The translations under genes were made by a program, and so were the position numbers. The notes under the pieces were generated by a model. It ran no database searches, was not told the DNA's origin, and saw only the letters and a list, made by a program, of their open reading frames with translations. A stretch of 64,000 nt of DNA from Niastella yeongjuensis (lineage in GTDB: Bacteria; Bacteroidota; Bacteroidia; Chitinophagales; Chitinophagaceae), in NCBI RefSeq assembly GCF_900110245.1, contig NZ_FOCZ01000001.1, forward strand, positions 434,001 through 498,000, written 5' to 3'. Positions 25,357 to 35,178 of the stretch are shown here, one piece after another; within the stretch, counting starts at the first letter, position 1, and the number at the start of each line of letters is the position of its first letter.

Positions 25357-25992
25357 ATGGAATCATACGAAAAATTATTATTGGAAAACAAAGCCTGGGC
25401 TTCAGAGAAAGTAAATGACGATCCCGAGTATTTTAACCGGCTGGCGCATATTCAAACACCAGATTTTTTATGGATCGGGTGCAGTGATAGCCGCGTACCG
25501 GCCAATGAAATTACGGGTACACAACCAGGTGAAATTTTTGTGCACCGGAATATTGCCAATATGGTGGTGAATACCGATGTGAATTTGCTGAGTGTACTGG
25601 ATTATGCAGTGAACCACCTGAAAGTAAAACACGTTATTGTTTGTGGTCACTACGGTTGCGGTGGCGTTAAAGCAGCTGCTACACAACACGACTTTAAGCC
25701 GGTATTGAACATGTGGCTGCGTAATATCAAAGATGTTTACCGCCTGCACCGCGAAGAACTGAATGTGATAAAAGATGAGGAAAAAAAGGCCGACAGACTG
25801 GTTGAGCTGAATGTGCGCGAACAGGTTAATAACCTGGCCAAAACATCTATCATTCAACGGGCCTGGAAGGAAGGTAGTAAACCTGACCTCCACGGCTGGG
25901 TATACGGGTTAAAAGATGGGATTATTAAACCAGTATTTGAAATGCGGGCCGGCACCCATATAGATCCGTTATACGAGTATGACAATTTGTAA
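25357..25992 (+). CDS. can: Beta-class carbonic anhydrase
   Basis: A 211-residue enzyme that interconverts CO2 and bicarbonate. Zinc ligands are Cys42 (GCSDSRVPANEI, with catalytic Asp44 and Arg46), His98 and Cys101 (HYGCGGVKAA). FVHRNIANMV is the usual helix. It acts in the cytosol. The SulP gene lies upstream on the same strand, which supports a joint role in inorganic carbon supply. A good terminator follows. Confidence 0.95.
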   Translation: MESYEKLLLENKAWASEKVNDDPEYFNRLAHIQTPDFLWIGCSDSRVPANEITGTQPGEIFVHRNIANMVVNTDVNLLSVLDYAVNHLKVKHVIVCGHYGCGGVKAAATQHDFKPVLNMWLRNIKDVYRLHREELNVIKDEEKKADRLVELNVREQVNNLAKTSIIQRAWKEGSKPDLHGWVYGLKDGIIKPVFEMRAGTHIDPLYEYDNL

Positions 25993-26021
25993 GATTTGGC
26001 ACACTTTAGTACGATAACGCT

Positions 26022-26051
26022 AAGCCCCGACCCTGATGTTGGGGCTTTTTT
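26022..26051 (+). terminator. Rho-independent terminator after carbonic anhydrase
   Basis: AAGCCCCGAC (26022-26031) pairs with GTTGGGGCTT (26038-26047), one G-T pair, followed by six Ts. Confidence 0.9.
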
Positions 26052-26084
26052 ATGCCACTAAATTCCCTAATTTGCGCAGTAATT

Positions 26085-27011
26085 ATGTCAATTGAAGTAA
26101 AAAATCTCACCAAAATATACGGTGAGCAAAAAGCTATCGATAACGTAACCTTTACAGTGAATAAGGGAGAGATTGTTGGCTTTTTGGGGCCCAATGGCGC
26201 CGGCAAATCCACCACTATGAAAATCATCACCGGTTACCTGCAACCAGATGGAGGTGAAGCCATAGTATCGGGTATTGCCGTAAAAGAGCAACCCCTGCAG
26301 GCTAAAGCCACCATCGGATACCTGCCCGAGGCCAACCCATTATACTACGACCAGTATGTACGCGAATACCTTGATTTTATCGCAGATGTGCATGGGGTTC
26401 CGGCCAAATCAAAAAAAGAACGTATTGAAAGCGTGATCCAAACCGTTGGGTTAAGCCTGGAAAGCAATAAAAAGATCGGCCAGCTGTCGAAAGGATATAA
26501 ACAGCGGGTGGGACTGGCCGCTGCCCTTATCCATGATCCCGAAGTATTGATCCTGGATGAACCTACTACCGGTCTTGACCCTAACCAGATCGTAGAGATC
26601 AGGGAAGTGATAAAAAACCTGGGGCAAAACAAAACCGTATTATTCTCCTCACACATATTACAGGAAGTGGAAGCCATTTGCGACCGGGTGATCATCATAA
26701 ACCGGGGTAAACTGGTTGCCAACGACAAATTAAGTAATCTTCGTCAGCAGGCAGATAACAACAACCTGCTGCGCGTTACCTTTAAAGAACCCCTGGAAGC
26801 GGCCTGGCTTACCAGGTTGAGCAGCGTGCAAACGGTCAACAAGATCAGCACCCACGAGTGGGAACTGGTATGCACCAATGCCAAAGATGCCCAACGGCAG
26901 GTTATGGAACTCGCTTTGCAGGAAAATCTCAATATTATTTCCCTTCAGGCCGGTGGACAAAGCCTGGAAGACGTCTTCAGAAGTTTGACGAACACAAATA
27001 CTAACGCCTGA
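26085..27011 (+). CDS. gldA: ABC transporter ATP-binding protein, GldA-like
   Basis: A 308-residue ATPase. Walker A GPNGAGKST (36-44; Lys41-like), Q-loop region YLPEANPLYYDQYV, signature LSKGYKQRVGLAAAL, Walker B VLILDEPTTGLDPNQ, and H-loop FSSHILQEVE. The PEANPLY segment and the C-terminal extension fit GldA, the ATPase of the GldAFG gliding-motility ABC transporter. gldF and gldG are not next to it, so a general exporter of the CcmA type remains possible. The first 11 codons of the open frame (from 26052) overlap a terminator, so ATG 26085 is chosen. gldH also occurs in this window, at 62900. Confidence 0.75.
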   Translation: MSIEVKNLTKIYGEQKAIDNVTFTVNKGEIVGFLGPNGAGKSTTMKIITGYLQPDGGEAIVSGIAVKEQPLQAKATIGYLPEANPLYYDQYVREYLDFIADVHGVPAKSKKERIESVIQTVGLSLESNKKIGQLSKGYKQRVGLAAALIHDPEVLILDEPTTGLDPNQIVEIREVIKNLGQNKTVLFSSHILQEVEAICDRVIIINRGKLVANDKLSNLRQQADNNNLLRVTFKEPLEAAWLTRLSSVQTVNKISTHEWELVCTNAKDAQRQVMELALQENLNIISLQAGGQSLEDVFRSLTNTNTNA

Positions 27012-27124
27012 CAGGTTACGTAAAAATAAGGCCCTGAAAAGTAGATTGTACTGCAAACTTTGTTTCTTTGCACCTCGGCAAACACCCGTTGCCTTCTTTT
27101 AAATCTAATATTAAATACCTTATT

Positions 27125-27532
27125 ATGGGAGCCTGGGGACATACAAACTTCGATAATGATACCGCCCAAGATTTTGTAGGGGATGTAGAGGAAGGGGGCA
27201 TAGACCGAATCGTTTCGGCCATCGACGTAATCAACTCTATAGAAGAAGAGGCTTACGTTGATGCAGACCTGGCCACAGAAGCATTGGCCGCCATCGAGTA
27301 CATCGCTACCGCAAAAGACCGCATGGCAGAAGATTTTCCTGAAGATGCAGAAGATTGGGTAACGGCACACAAAGCCCAGCTGCTGACCCTCCGTGGCATT
27401 GTTGCCAAAAGTCAGAAGGCCATCGACCGTATCAAACACAATTCAGAACTGAAAGAACTTTGGGAAGAAACCGAAGATTTCGAAAAGTGGAACAATGTAC
27501 TGGACGACCTTAATACCCGGATCAGCTCTTAA
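27125..27532 (+). CDS. DUF4259 family protein
   Basis: A 135-residue acidic cytosolic protein that starts MGAWGHTNFDNDTAQDFVGD, the hallmark of the DUF4259 family (MGxWGxxxFxNDxAxDxxxD). The rest is predicted helical with many Glu/Asp and ends in LEDLNTRI-like helices. No function is established for the family. It lies 113 bp after gldA and 38 bp before eno. Confidence 0.85.
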   Translation: MGAWGHTNFDNDTAQDFVGDVEEGGIDRIVSAIDVINSIEEEAYVDADLATEALAAIEYIATAKDRMAEDFPEDAEDWVTAHKAQLLTLRGIVAKSQKAIDRIKHNSELKELWEETEDFEKWNNVLDDLNTRISS

Positions 27533-27552
27533 AATAATACAATAGACAATAA

Positions 27553-28860
<1,308 letters not shown>

Positions 28861-28877
28861 CCAATAGTTGCAAGTTT

Positions 28878-28932
28878 CAGGTTACAAGTTACAGGGAATC
28901 ACAGTTCAGCATTCCCTGCAACCTGTAACCTG
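28878..28932 (+). repeat. Long intergenic hairpin of GTTACAAG/CCTGTAACC words
   Basis: The arm at 28878-28899 (CAGGTTACAAGTTACAGGGA-AT) pairs with 28911-28932 at 20 of 22 positions around an 11-base loop. A second small hairpin (CCCCG...CGGGG) follows near 28943-28958. It may end eno transcription or be a mobile repeat. Confidence 0.65.
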
Positions 28933-28984
28933 CGACCTGTAACCCCGACAAGCCGGGGCAACCTGTAATATTGAAATGTAAAAT

Positions 28985-29287
28985 TTGAAGCTCCTCAAAA
29001 ACATACCCGTTCCAACCTGGTTGAAGAACAAATACTTTCTCACCGCCCTGGTGTTTACAGTATGGTTGTTGTTCTTTGACGACCGCGACATTATTACCAC
29101 CCACTTCAAATACCGCAACGAGCTCAAAGGGCTGGAACAAAGCCGGGACTACTACCTGCAACAGATAGATACTACAAAAAAAGAGCTGGAAGGACTGAAA
29201 CAAAGTCCTGATAAGCTGGAAAAATACGCCCGCGAGAAATACCACATGAAAAAGGATAACGAAGATTTGTTCATATCACCTGAATAA
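28985..29287 (+). CDS. FtsB/DivIC-like septum formation initiator
   Basis: A 100-residue bitopic protein. A short N-terminus, one TM helix (about 18-33, FLTALVFTVWLLFF), then a coiled coil (about 43-85, with NELKGLEQSRDYYLQQI) and a YAREKYHMKKDNEDLFI ending that is typical of DivIC/FtsB. Such proteins form the FtsQ-FtsB-FtsL complex at the division site. The start is TTG at 28985, as no ATG is available before the TM helix. It follows eno, a common arrangement for ftsB (eno-ftsB) in many bacteria. Confidence 0.85.
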   Translation: MKLLKNIPVPTWLKNKYFLTALVFTVWLLFFDDRDIITTHFKYRNELKGLEQSRDYYLQQIDTTKKELEGLKQSPDKLEKYAREKYHMKKDNEDLFISPE

Positions 29288-29461
29288 GTAGTTTCGGTCC
29301 TCCTATTGCATCATTCACCGCCTTTTTATATATTGTCATCGAATTCTCTCATTCCTATCCAATCTCCTGCACAATAAGAGAAACCTAATATCGTTTTATA
29401 ACACGGACGGACTCCGAAATTGACTCTTTCGGAATTTTATAAGGACATAAATGGTTTGCCT

Positions 29462-29695
29462 ATGACTATTCTCTTTACACCGGAGGACCTTTTACGCTAT
29501 TTGTACAAAGAAACCTCACCGGCAATGAATGCCGCTATTGAAGCCGCATTAGAGGAAGACTGGACGCTTCGCGAAAAATTAGAGGTTTTGAAAGCCTCTG
29601 CCCGAAACCTGGATAAGATCGTTGAATCTCCCAGAACAGAAGTTATTATGAACATCTTGCAATACGCCCGTGAAACGGTGACTGCAACTGCTTAA
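29462..29695 (+). CDS. Small acidic helical protein of unknown function
   Basis: A 77-residue protein (MTILFTPEDLLRYLYKETS ...). It is acidic, with no membrane segment. Its pattern (L-x-x-Y-L-Y-x-E at the start, then a run of helices ending in LQYAR) resembles the short cytosolic domain seen in the anti-sigma-like protein at 13420 and other small Chitinophagaceae proteins. I cannot name a family. A TTG at 29420 would extend it by 14 residues but falls in a small hairpin, so ATG 29462 is preferred. Confidence 0.6.
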   Translation: MTILFTPEDLLRYLYKETSPAMNAAIEAALEEDWTLREKLEVLKASARNLDKIVESPRTEVIMNILQYARETVTATA

Positions 29696-29790
29696 AGCTT
29701 CAGGCAGAAAACAAGTACCCCCAATAATGTAACAATCATTGGGCTACATTAATCCACTCCCTTAATTTCGCAGTCATTCTAAGAGAAAGA

Positions 29791-30444
29791 ATGACAAGAA
29801 AACAACGTTACCAGTTCGTAATCGACTATTTTTTGCATCATGCACCCGATGCGGAAACGGAGTTGCTGTATGATAATCCCTACCAGTTATTGGTGGCGGT
29901 AATCCTGTCGGCACAATGTACCGACAAACGGGTTAACATGACTACACCGGCTATTTTTGAAAAATACCCGGACGCGGCCAGTTTATCAAAAGCCACTTTT
30001 GATGAACTGTTCCCGTTAATAAGAAGTATCTCATACCCAAACAACAAAACCAAACACCTGATTGGGATGGCCCAAAAACTTCAAACGGAGTTTAATGGGC
30101 AGGTTCCGCTCACGGTCGATGAACTGATTACGCTCCCCGGCGTTGGCAGAAAAACAGCTAATGTCATTACCTCGGTAGTTGACCAGCAGCCTAATATGGC
30201 GGTAGATACCCACGTCTTTCGCGTGGCAGCTCGTATTGGCCTCACCCTGAACGCCAAAACACCCTTCGCTGCCGAGAAACAACTCATCCAAAACATTCCC
30301 AAAGAACTGGTGCATATAGCCCACCACTGGCTTATTTTACATGGCCGGTACACTTGTGTTGCCCGCAATCCCAAATGCGAAAAATGCGGCATTACGGAGG
30401 TCTGTAAGTATTATCAAAAAGAAGTCAAGCCGAAGAAGGGTTGA
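29791..30444 (+). CDS. nth: Endonuclease III
   Basis: A 217-residue HhH-GPD DNA glycosylase/AP lyase that repairs oxidised pyrimidines. LPGVGRKTANVI contains Lys121 and AVDTHVFRVA has Asp139, the catalytic pair. The 4Fe-4S loop C-x6-C-x2-C-x5-C is complete (Cys189, 196, 199, 205). The length is normal. It is followed by repeat-rich DNA. Confidence 0.96.
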   Translation: MTRKQRYQFVIDYFLHHAPDAETELLYDNPYQLLVAVILSAQCTDKRVNMTTPAIFEKYPDAASLSKATFDELFPLIRSISYPNNKTKHLIGMAQKLQTEFNGQVPLTVDELITLPGVGRKTANVITSVVDQQPNMAVDTHVFRVAARIGLTLNAKTPFAAEKQLIQNIPKELVHIAHHWLILHGRYTCVARNPKCEKCGITEVCKYYQKEVKPKKG

Positions 30445-30454
30445 TCAGTTAACA

Positions 30455-30530
30455 AGTTGACAGGTTAATAGGACCTCTGAGGTAGCCAGTTACCTCCTTG
30501 TCAACCCGTCAACTCGTTAACCTGTCAACT
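30455..30530 (+). repeat. Inverted TTAACCTGTCAACT repeat
   Basis: AGTTGACAGGTTAA (30455-30468) and its perfect complement TTAACCTGTCAACT (30517-30530), with an inner hairpin GAGGTA...TACCTC between. The same 13-mer TTAACCTGTCAAC is found at 59703-59715. Confidence 0.7.
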
Positions 30531-30663
30531 GGCGGGGCTCTATACTCCACTGCAACGTTGTAGACTAATTTCCACACCACATATATAACTCCATTGATAT
30601 ACAATCCCCCGCCTCCCATGGCATCAGATTTTGACATATGATAAGTGAGCCATCCGATTTTTT

Positions 30664-31521
30664 ATGCTTTACAGATCCACTTGTTTATTATGCTTGATCA
30701 TTGCTATCATAAACAGCCATTGCACATCATCAGCCAATGGCAACCCTGCATATAAAAGTCCCGATGGTTACGACCTCAACAAGCCTTTCTTACTAAAATT
30801 ACCAGTAGAACTGGACGAAATCTCCGGTTTAGCCTTTTATGCAAAGGATACAAGCGTATTTGCCGTGGGGGATGAATTCGGCTGGCTGTATAAAATACCT
30901 TTAACCGCAGGAAAACCTATTCGCAAATGGAAGTTTTCGGGTGATGGTGATTATGAAGACCTGGTAATGGTTGACAAGGTATTTTATGTATTGCAAAGCG
31001 ACGGCGATATAACCGCCTTCACGTTCAACGAACATAATCAGATCCTGTCCCAGCAGGAAGAATTTCCATCATCCGGCAATGAATTCGAGATCCTGTATTA
31101 CGATCCGCACCTGCATAAACTGACGATGATCTGTAAGGATTGTGAAAGCGACAAAAAGAAAGCGTTAACCGCTTTCCATTTTAACCTGCTTAATAAGCAT
31201 TTCGATGATTCCGCTTCTATCGATGTAACGGCTATCGCCAACATGATAGGAGAAAAAAAGATCAAATTCAAACCCTCAGCCGCAGCCATTAACCCCATTA
31301 CAGATGAACTGTACATACTATCGTCGGTCAACAAATTGTTAGTGGTAGCTGACCGTAATGGCAACCCGAAACAGGCTTATCCGATAGATGAAGGGCTTTT
31401 TAAACAACCGGAAGGAATTACATTTACCCCGGAGGGGCATATGCTCATTTCAAACGAATCGGCAAAAAGCGGAGTTGCTAACATCCTATTTTTTAAATAT
31501 AACAAGAAAGCGAAACCATGA
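30664..31521 (+). CDS. SdiA-regulated domain lipoprotein (YjiK-like propeller)
   Basis: A 285-residue protein with a signal peptide and probable lipobox Cys20 (INSHCTSS). The body has the SdiA-regulated/YjiK pattern: LDEISGLAFY, FAVGDEFGWLYKI, GDYEDLVMVDKVFYVLQSDGDI, and KQPEGITFTPEGHMLISNES, which fold as a beta-propeller. The family's function is unknown; it is placed in the periplasm or on the outer membrane. First gene of a tight four-gene operon: its stop overlaps the next start by four bases (ATGA at 31518-31521). This makes a role together with the following phosphoesterase/barrel protein likely. Confidence 0.8.
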   Translation: MLYRSTCLLCLIIAIINSHCTSSANGNPAYKSPDGYDLNKPFLLKLPVELDEISGLAFYAKDTSVFAVGDEFGWLYKIPLTAGKPIRKWKFSGDGDYEDLVMVDKVFYVLQSDGDITAFTFNEHNQILSQQEEFPSSGNEFEILYYDPHLHKLTMICKDCESDKKKALTAFHFNLLNKHFDDSASIDVTAIANMIGEKKIKFKPSAAAINPITDELYILSSVNKLLVVADRNGNPKQAYPIDEGLFKQPEGITFTPEGHMLISNESAKSGVANILFFKYNKKAKP

Positions 31522-34500
31522 AGTACTTGTTTGCTCTTTTATTACTACTAATTGTCCATGTACTATCAGCCCAAACAAATGATTCGATAACCGAACGGAT
31601 CATTTTAATTGGCGACGCCGGTGCATTGGTCAATGGCAAACATCCGGTTGCTTCAGCAGTCAAAAACCACCTGCATCCCGATAAAAAAACAACCATCGTT
31701 TACCTTGGTGATAACCTGTACCAGTTTGGCCTGCCCGATGAAGGTAACAGGAATTATAATGTATCGAGAACAGTGCTCGATTCGCAAATGGCGGTAGCCG
31801 CCAATACCCCTGCCCACGTGTATATGATACCCGGTAACCACGACTGGGCCAATGGCCGCAGTTATGGCTGGGAAACCCTGTTACGCCAGGAAGCCTATGT
31901 AAACCTGATGAAAGAAAAAAACGTTGAGTTCATTCCAAAAGAAGGTTGTCCCGGACCGGTAGAAGTGCCCATCGGAAAAGATGTTGTTATGATCGTTTTC
32001 GACAGCCAGTGGTTCCTGCATCAGAACGATAAACCCGGTGTTGAATGGGATTGCCCCTGTAAAACACAAAATGAATTCATGATCCAGCTTTCAGAAATGC
32101 TGCGCAAGAACTACAACAAACTGGTGATCATGGCCTGCCACCACCCTTTTATGAGCAATGGCATCCATGGCGGTTACTATGGCTTAAAACAACACGTGTT
32201 CCCCTTTACCGACATGAAAAAGAATTTATGGATCCCACTGCCGGTAATAGGTTCCATATATCCCATCAGTCGTGGTGTGTTTGGCAGTCCGCAGGACATC
32301 AGCTATCCCGCTTACACCAATATGGTGAATACCATCCGGGCCGAAACAAGATTACATCCCAACATTATCTATGCAACCGGCCACGACCATAGTTTACAAT
32401 TACTCAAAGATACCAGCCATTATTATATTGTGAGTGGGTCCGGCTGTCATACCAGCCGCGCTGAAAAAAGTAAGAACTCCCTGTTTATAAATAGCGATTC
32501 ACTTGGCTTCGCTGTACTGGAGATCTCAAAAAATAAAACGGTAACCTGCAAATTCTATACGGTAGATATTGACTCTGAAACACCCAAAGAAGCTTATTCA
32601 AAAAACATCATCGACTTTTCAAAGCCACCTACCTTAAAGGAAGACACCGCTAAATTACAAATACCACCCTACACCGATTATTATGAAGCCGCAGCCGGTC
32701 TGCGTTATAAACAAAAAGCTTCTGGTTTAAAACGGTTGGTATTGGGAAACAATTACCGGGACGTTTGGGGCCAACCGGTAAAACTCAAAGTATTCCGCCT
32801 TAAAGAAGAACAAGGCGGCTTTAAGATCAAGAGTATAGGCGGTGGTAAACAAACCAAGTCGCTCACCCTCGAAGATAAAAATGGTAAGGAATGGGCTTTA
32901 CGCACCATTGATAAAGACCCCGAACAGGCACTGCCCGAAAACCTGCGCAACACCATGGCCTCGGAAATTGTGCAGGATATGATCTCTGCGGCCCAGCCTT
33001 ATGCCCCCTTGCCAATAGCTTCCCTGGCTGCAAGTGCCCAGATAGCCCATCCTACACCAAAGTTTTTCCTGGTGCCCGAGGACCTGGCCTTTGGCGTTTA
33101 CCGGCCCATGTTTGCCAACAAGGTTTGTATGCTTGAACCCAAAGATGCCAGCTGGGATGGAACCGATACCAAAGGTTCCATAACGGTCTTCAATGATATG
33201 ACGGAGGACAATAATAAACGCGTTATACAAACGGAAGTATTGAAAGCCCGGCTACTTGATTTTTTGATTGCCGACTGGGACCGTCACATGGACCAGTTTA
33301 AATGGGGTGTTCGCGATACCGGTCGTGGTAAATTATATTATCCCATTCCCAAAGACCGTGACCAGGCATTCTTTCATTCAGATGGTTTATTGATCGCTTA
33401 TTTATCACGCAAACGGCTGCCCTTTTTAAAGGGATTGAAATATAAGATCCCCGATATCAAACACCTGGCGGTAGTGTCAAAAGATTTTGACCGATTGTTC
33501 CTGAATGAGCTCGATAGCAAAGAGTGGGATTCAGTAACCACCGTTTTCAGGAGCGAGTTGACCGACACAGCCATTCAAAAGGCGGTAAAACAAATGCCGC
33601 CTGAGATCTATGCCCTTGATGGAAAAGAAACCGTTGAGAAACTCATCGGCCGACGTAACGACCTGGGAAAAAAATCAATGAAGTATTATGATTTTCTGGC
33701 CAAACAGGTAACCGTGCTGGGTAGCAACAAAACTGAATTATTCAAAGTATACAATGAAGGAAAAAATGTGCGTGTACAAGTGCTGGCCCACGAAGGAAAA
33801 GATTCAGGCTTTGTGATGTACGACCGCCTGTTTGATCCCAATAAAACAAAAGAAATACGTTTATACGGTTTGCGCGGGAACGACAAGTTTGATATCACAG
33901 CCAATGCGCCTAAGAAAACATTTGTACGAATTATTGGTGGCAAAGGTGATGACACTTTTCATATAAACGGCAACATAAAAAATTATCTGTACGATCTCAA
34001 CACAGAAAAGAATTATGTCGATAAAGGGAAGTTCTCCCGGAACCGCTTCAGCAGTAAGACCGATGTCAATGATTACGATTTTACCGATCAATACCAGTAT
34101 AACATATTCCACTTCCCCCGCATAAACCTTGGCTATAATGTCGATGATGGCTTCATGTTCGGGTTTGGCTTATGGTATCGAAAATATGCTTTTCGAAAAA
34201 CACCTTTCTCGTCAGAGCAACGGCTTTCCGTATTGTTTGCAGCAGGTCAAAAAGCTATACAGGCAAAATATAAGGCATTGTTTGTTGATGTACTGCCCAA
34301 AACAGATGCCGTGATCAATGCCGAATTAATGAATCCGGCATTAGGTAATTTCTTTGGTTTTGGTAACAACACAACAATCAATAACGATTCAACTATAAAA
34401 TATTACCGGGCGCGTTATAAAGACATAGCAGGCGATTTTTTATTTAGGTATAAAGTAGCCTCTGTGTTCAGTGTATTTGCCGGCCCGTCTATTTACCGAT

Positions 34501-35168
34501 ACTGGAATGATCAGGAGAACAACAAGGATTATATCCTGGGCAAACCTTCGCACATAGGCCTCGACTCCAATGATGTGTATTCCGTAAAAGCCTATGCAGG
34601 CGGTAAAGCCGGGTTCCTCATTTACAACCTCAACAACGAGTTGTTCCCAACCCGGGGCATCAGCTGGTTAACAACCTTTACGCAATTACAGGGACTGAAC
34701 AAAGCCAGCTCGCCCCTTACCAAGCTGGAATCGGATATGACCGTGTACGCGAGCATGAGCTTTCCTGCCAAATGGGTAACTGTTTTACGCCTGGGTGGCG
34801 GCCACATTTTTAGTAACAGCCTCGAATACTTTCAGGCCCTCACACTGGGCGCCAATAACTATTTACGCGGCTTTAGAAAGAACCGTTTTTCAGGCAACTC
34901 ACTGGCCTATGGCAGCCTGGAATTTCGGATAAAGCTGTTCGACAGCAAATCATATGTACTGCCCGGCCAGGTAGGACTGGTTGCCTTTAACGATGTGGGC
35001 CGTGTATGGCTGAAAGGAGAAGATAGCCACAGATGGCATTATGCTTATGGCGGTGGATTTTATTACGTACCCTACAATATGGTGCTGGTGTCTGCTACCG
35101 TTGGATTCTCAAAAGAAGAGCACATTGTGAATTTTACACTGGGCACAAAATTGAATTTAACCTTTTAA
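31518..35168 (+). CDS. Metallophosphoesterase / Fam20-HipA-like kinase segment / Omp85-type barrel fusion
   Basis: A 1216-residue exported protein (signal peptide 1-18). Part 1 (about 25-345) is a calcineurin-like phosphoesterase: GDAG with Asp33, GDN with Asp65 and Asn66, GNHDW at 106-110, CHHP at 207-210, and GHDH with His289 and His291. Part 2 (about 385-720) has LLDFLIADWDRHMDQFKW with Asp588, and YPIPKDRDQAFF with Asp613 and Asp615, closely resembling the catalytic loop and metal-site Asp of Fam20/HipA-type atypical kinases. Part 3 (about 840-1216) alternates strands and has GLVAFNDVGRVWLKG and a terminal Phe, like Omp85/BamA surface-antigen barrels. Substrates are unknown. It sits between the propeller lipoprotein gene and the HD-PycTM gene (10-bp gap), all probably co-translated. 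Confidence 0.8.
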   Translation: MKYLFALLLLLIVHVLSAQTNDSITERIILIGDAGALVNGKHPVASAVKNHLHPDKKTTIVYLGDNLYQFGLPDEGNRNYNVSRTVLDSQMAVAANTPAHVYMIPGNHDWANGRSYGWETLLRQEAYVNLMKEKNVEFIPKEGCPGPVEVPIGKDVVMIVFDSQWFLHQNDKPGVEWDCPCKTQNEFMIQLSEMLRKNYNKLVIMACHHPFMSNGIHGGYYGLKQHVFPFTDMKKNLWIPLPVIGSIYPISRGVFGSPQDISYPAYTNMVNTIRAETRLHPNIIYATGHDHSLQLLKDTSHYYIVSGSGCHTSRAEKSKNSLFINSDSLGFAVLEISKNKTVTCKFYTVDIDSETPKEAYSKNIIDFSKPPTLKEDTAKLQIPPYTDYYEAAAGLRYKQKASGLKRLVLGNNYRDVWGQPVKLKVFRLKEEQGGFKIKSIGGGKQTKSLTLEDKNGKEWALRTIDKDPEQALPENLRNTMASEIVQDMISAAQPYAPLPIASLAASAQIAHPTPKFFLVPEDLAFGVYRPMFANKVCMLEPKDASWDGTDTKGSITVFNDMTEDNNKRVIQTEVLKARLLDFLIADWDRHMDQFKWGVRDTGRGKLYYPIPKDRDQAFFHSDGLLIAYLSRKRLPFLKGLKYKIPDIKHLAVVSKDFDRLFLNELDSKEWDSVTTVFRSELTDTAIQKAVKQMPPEIYALDGKETVEKLIGRRNDLGKKSMKYYDFLAKQVTVLGSNKTELFKVYNEGKNVRVQVLAHEGKDSGFVMYDRLFDPNKTKEIRLYGLRGNDKFDITANAPKKTFVRIIGGKGDDTFHINGNIKNYLYDLNTEKNYVDKGKFSRNRFSSKTDVNDYDFTDQYQYNIFHFPRINLGYNVDDGFMFGFGLWYRKYAFRKTPFSSEQRLSVLFAAGQKAIQAKYKALFVDVLPKTDAVINAELMNPALGNFFGFGNNTTINNDSTIKYYRARYKDIAGDFLFRYKVASVFSVFAGPSIYRYWNDQENNKDYILGKPSHIGLDSNDVYSVKAYAGGKAGFLIYNLNNELFPTRGISWLTTFTQLQGLNKASSPLTKLESDMTVYASMSFPAKWVTVLRLGGGHIFSNSLEYFQALTLGANNYLRGFRKNRFSGNSLAYGSLEFRIKLFDSKSYVLPGQVGLVAFNDVGRVWLKGEDSHRWHYAYGGGFYYVPYNMVLVSATVGFSKEEHIVNFTLGTKLNLTF

Positions 35169-35178
35169 TTCTGTTCGT

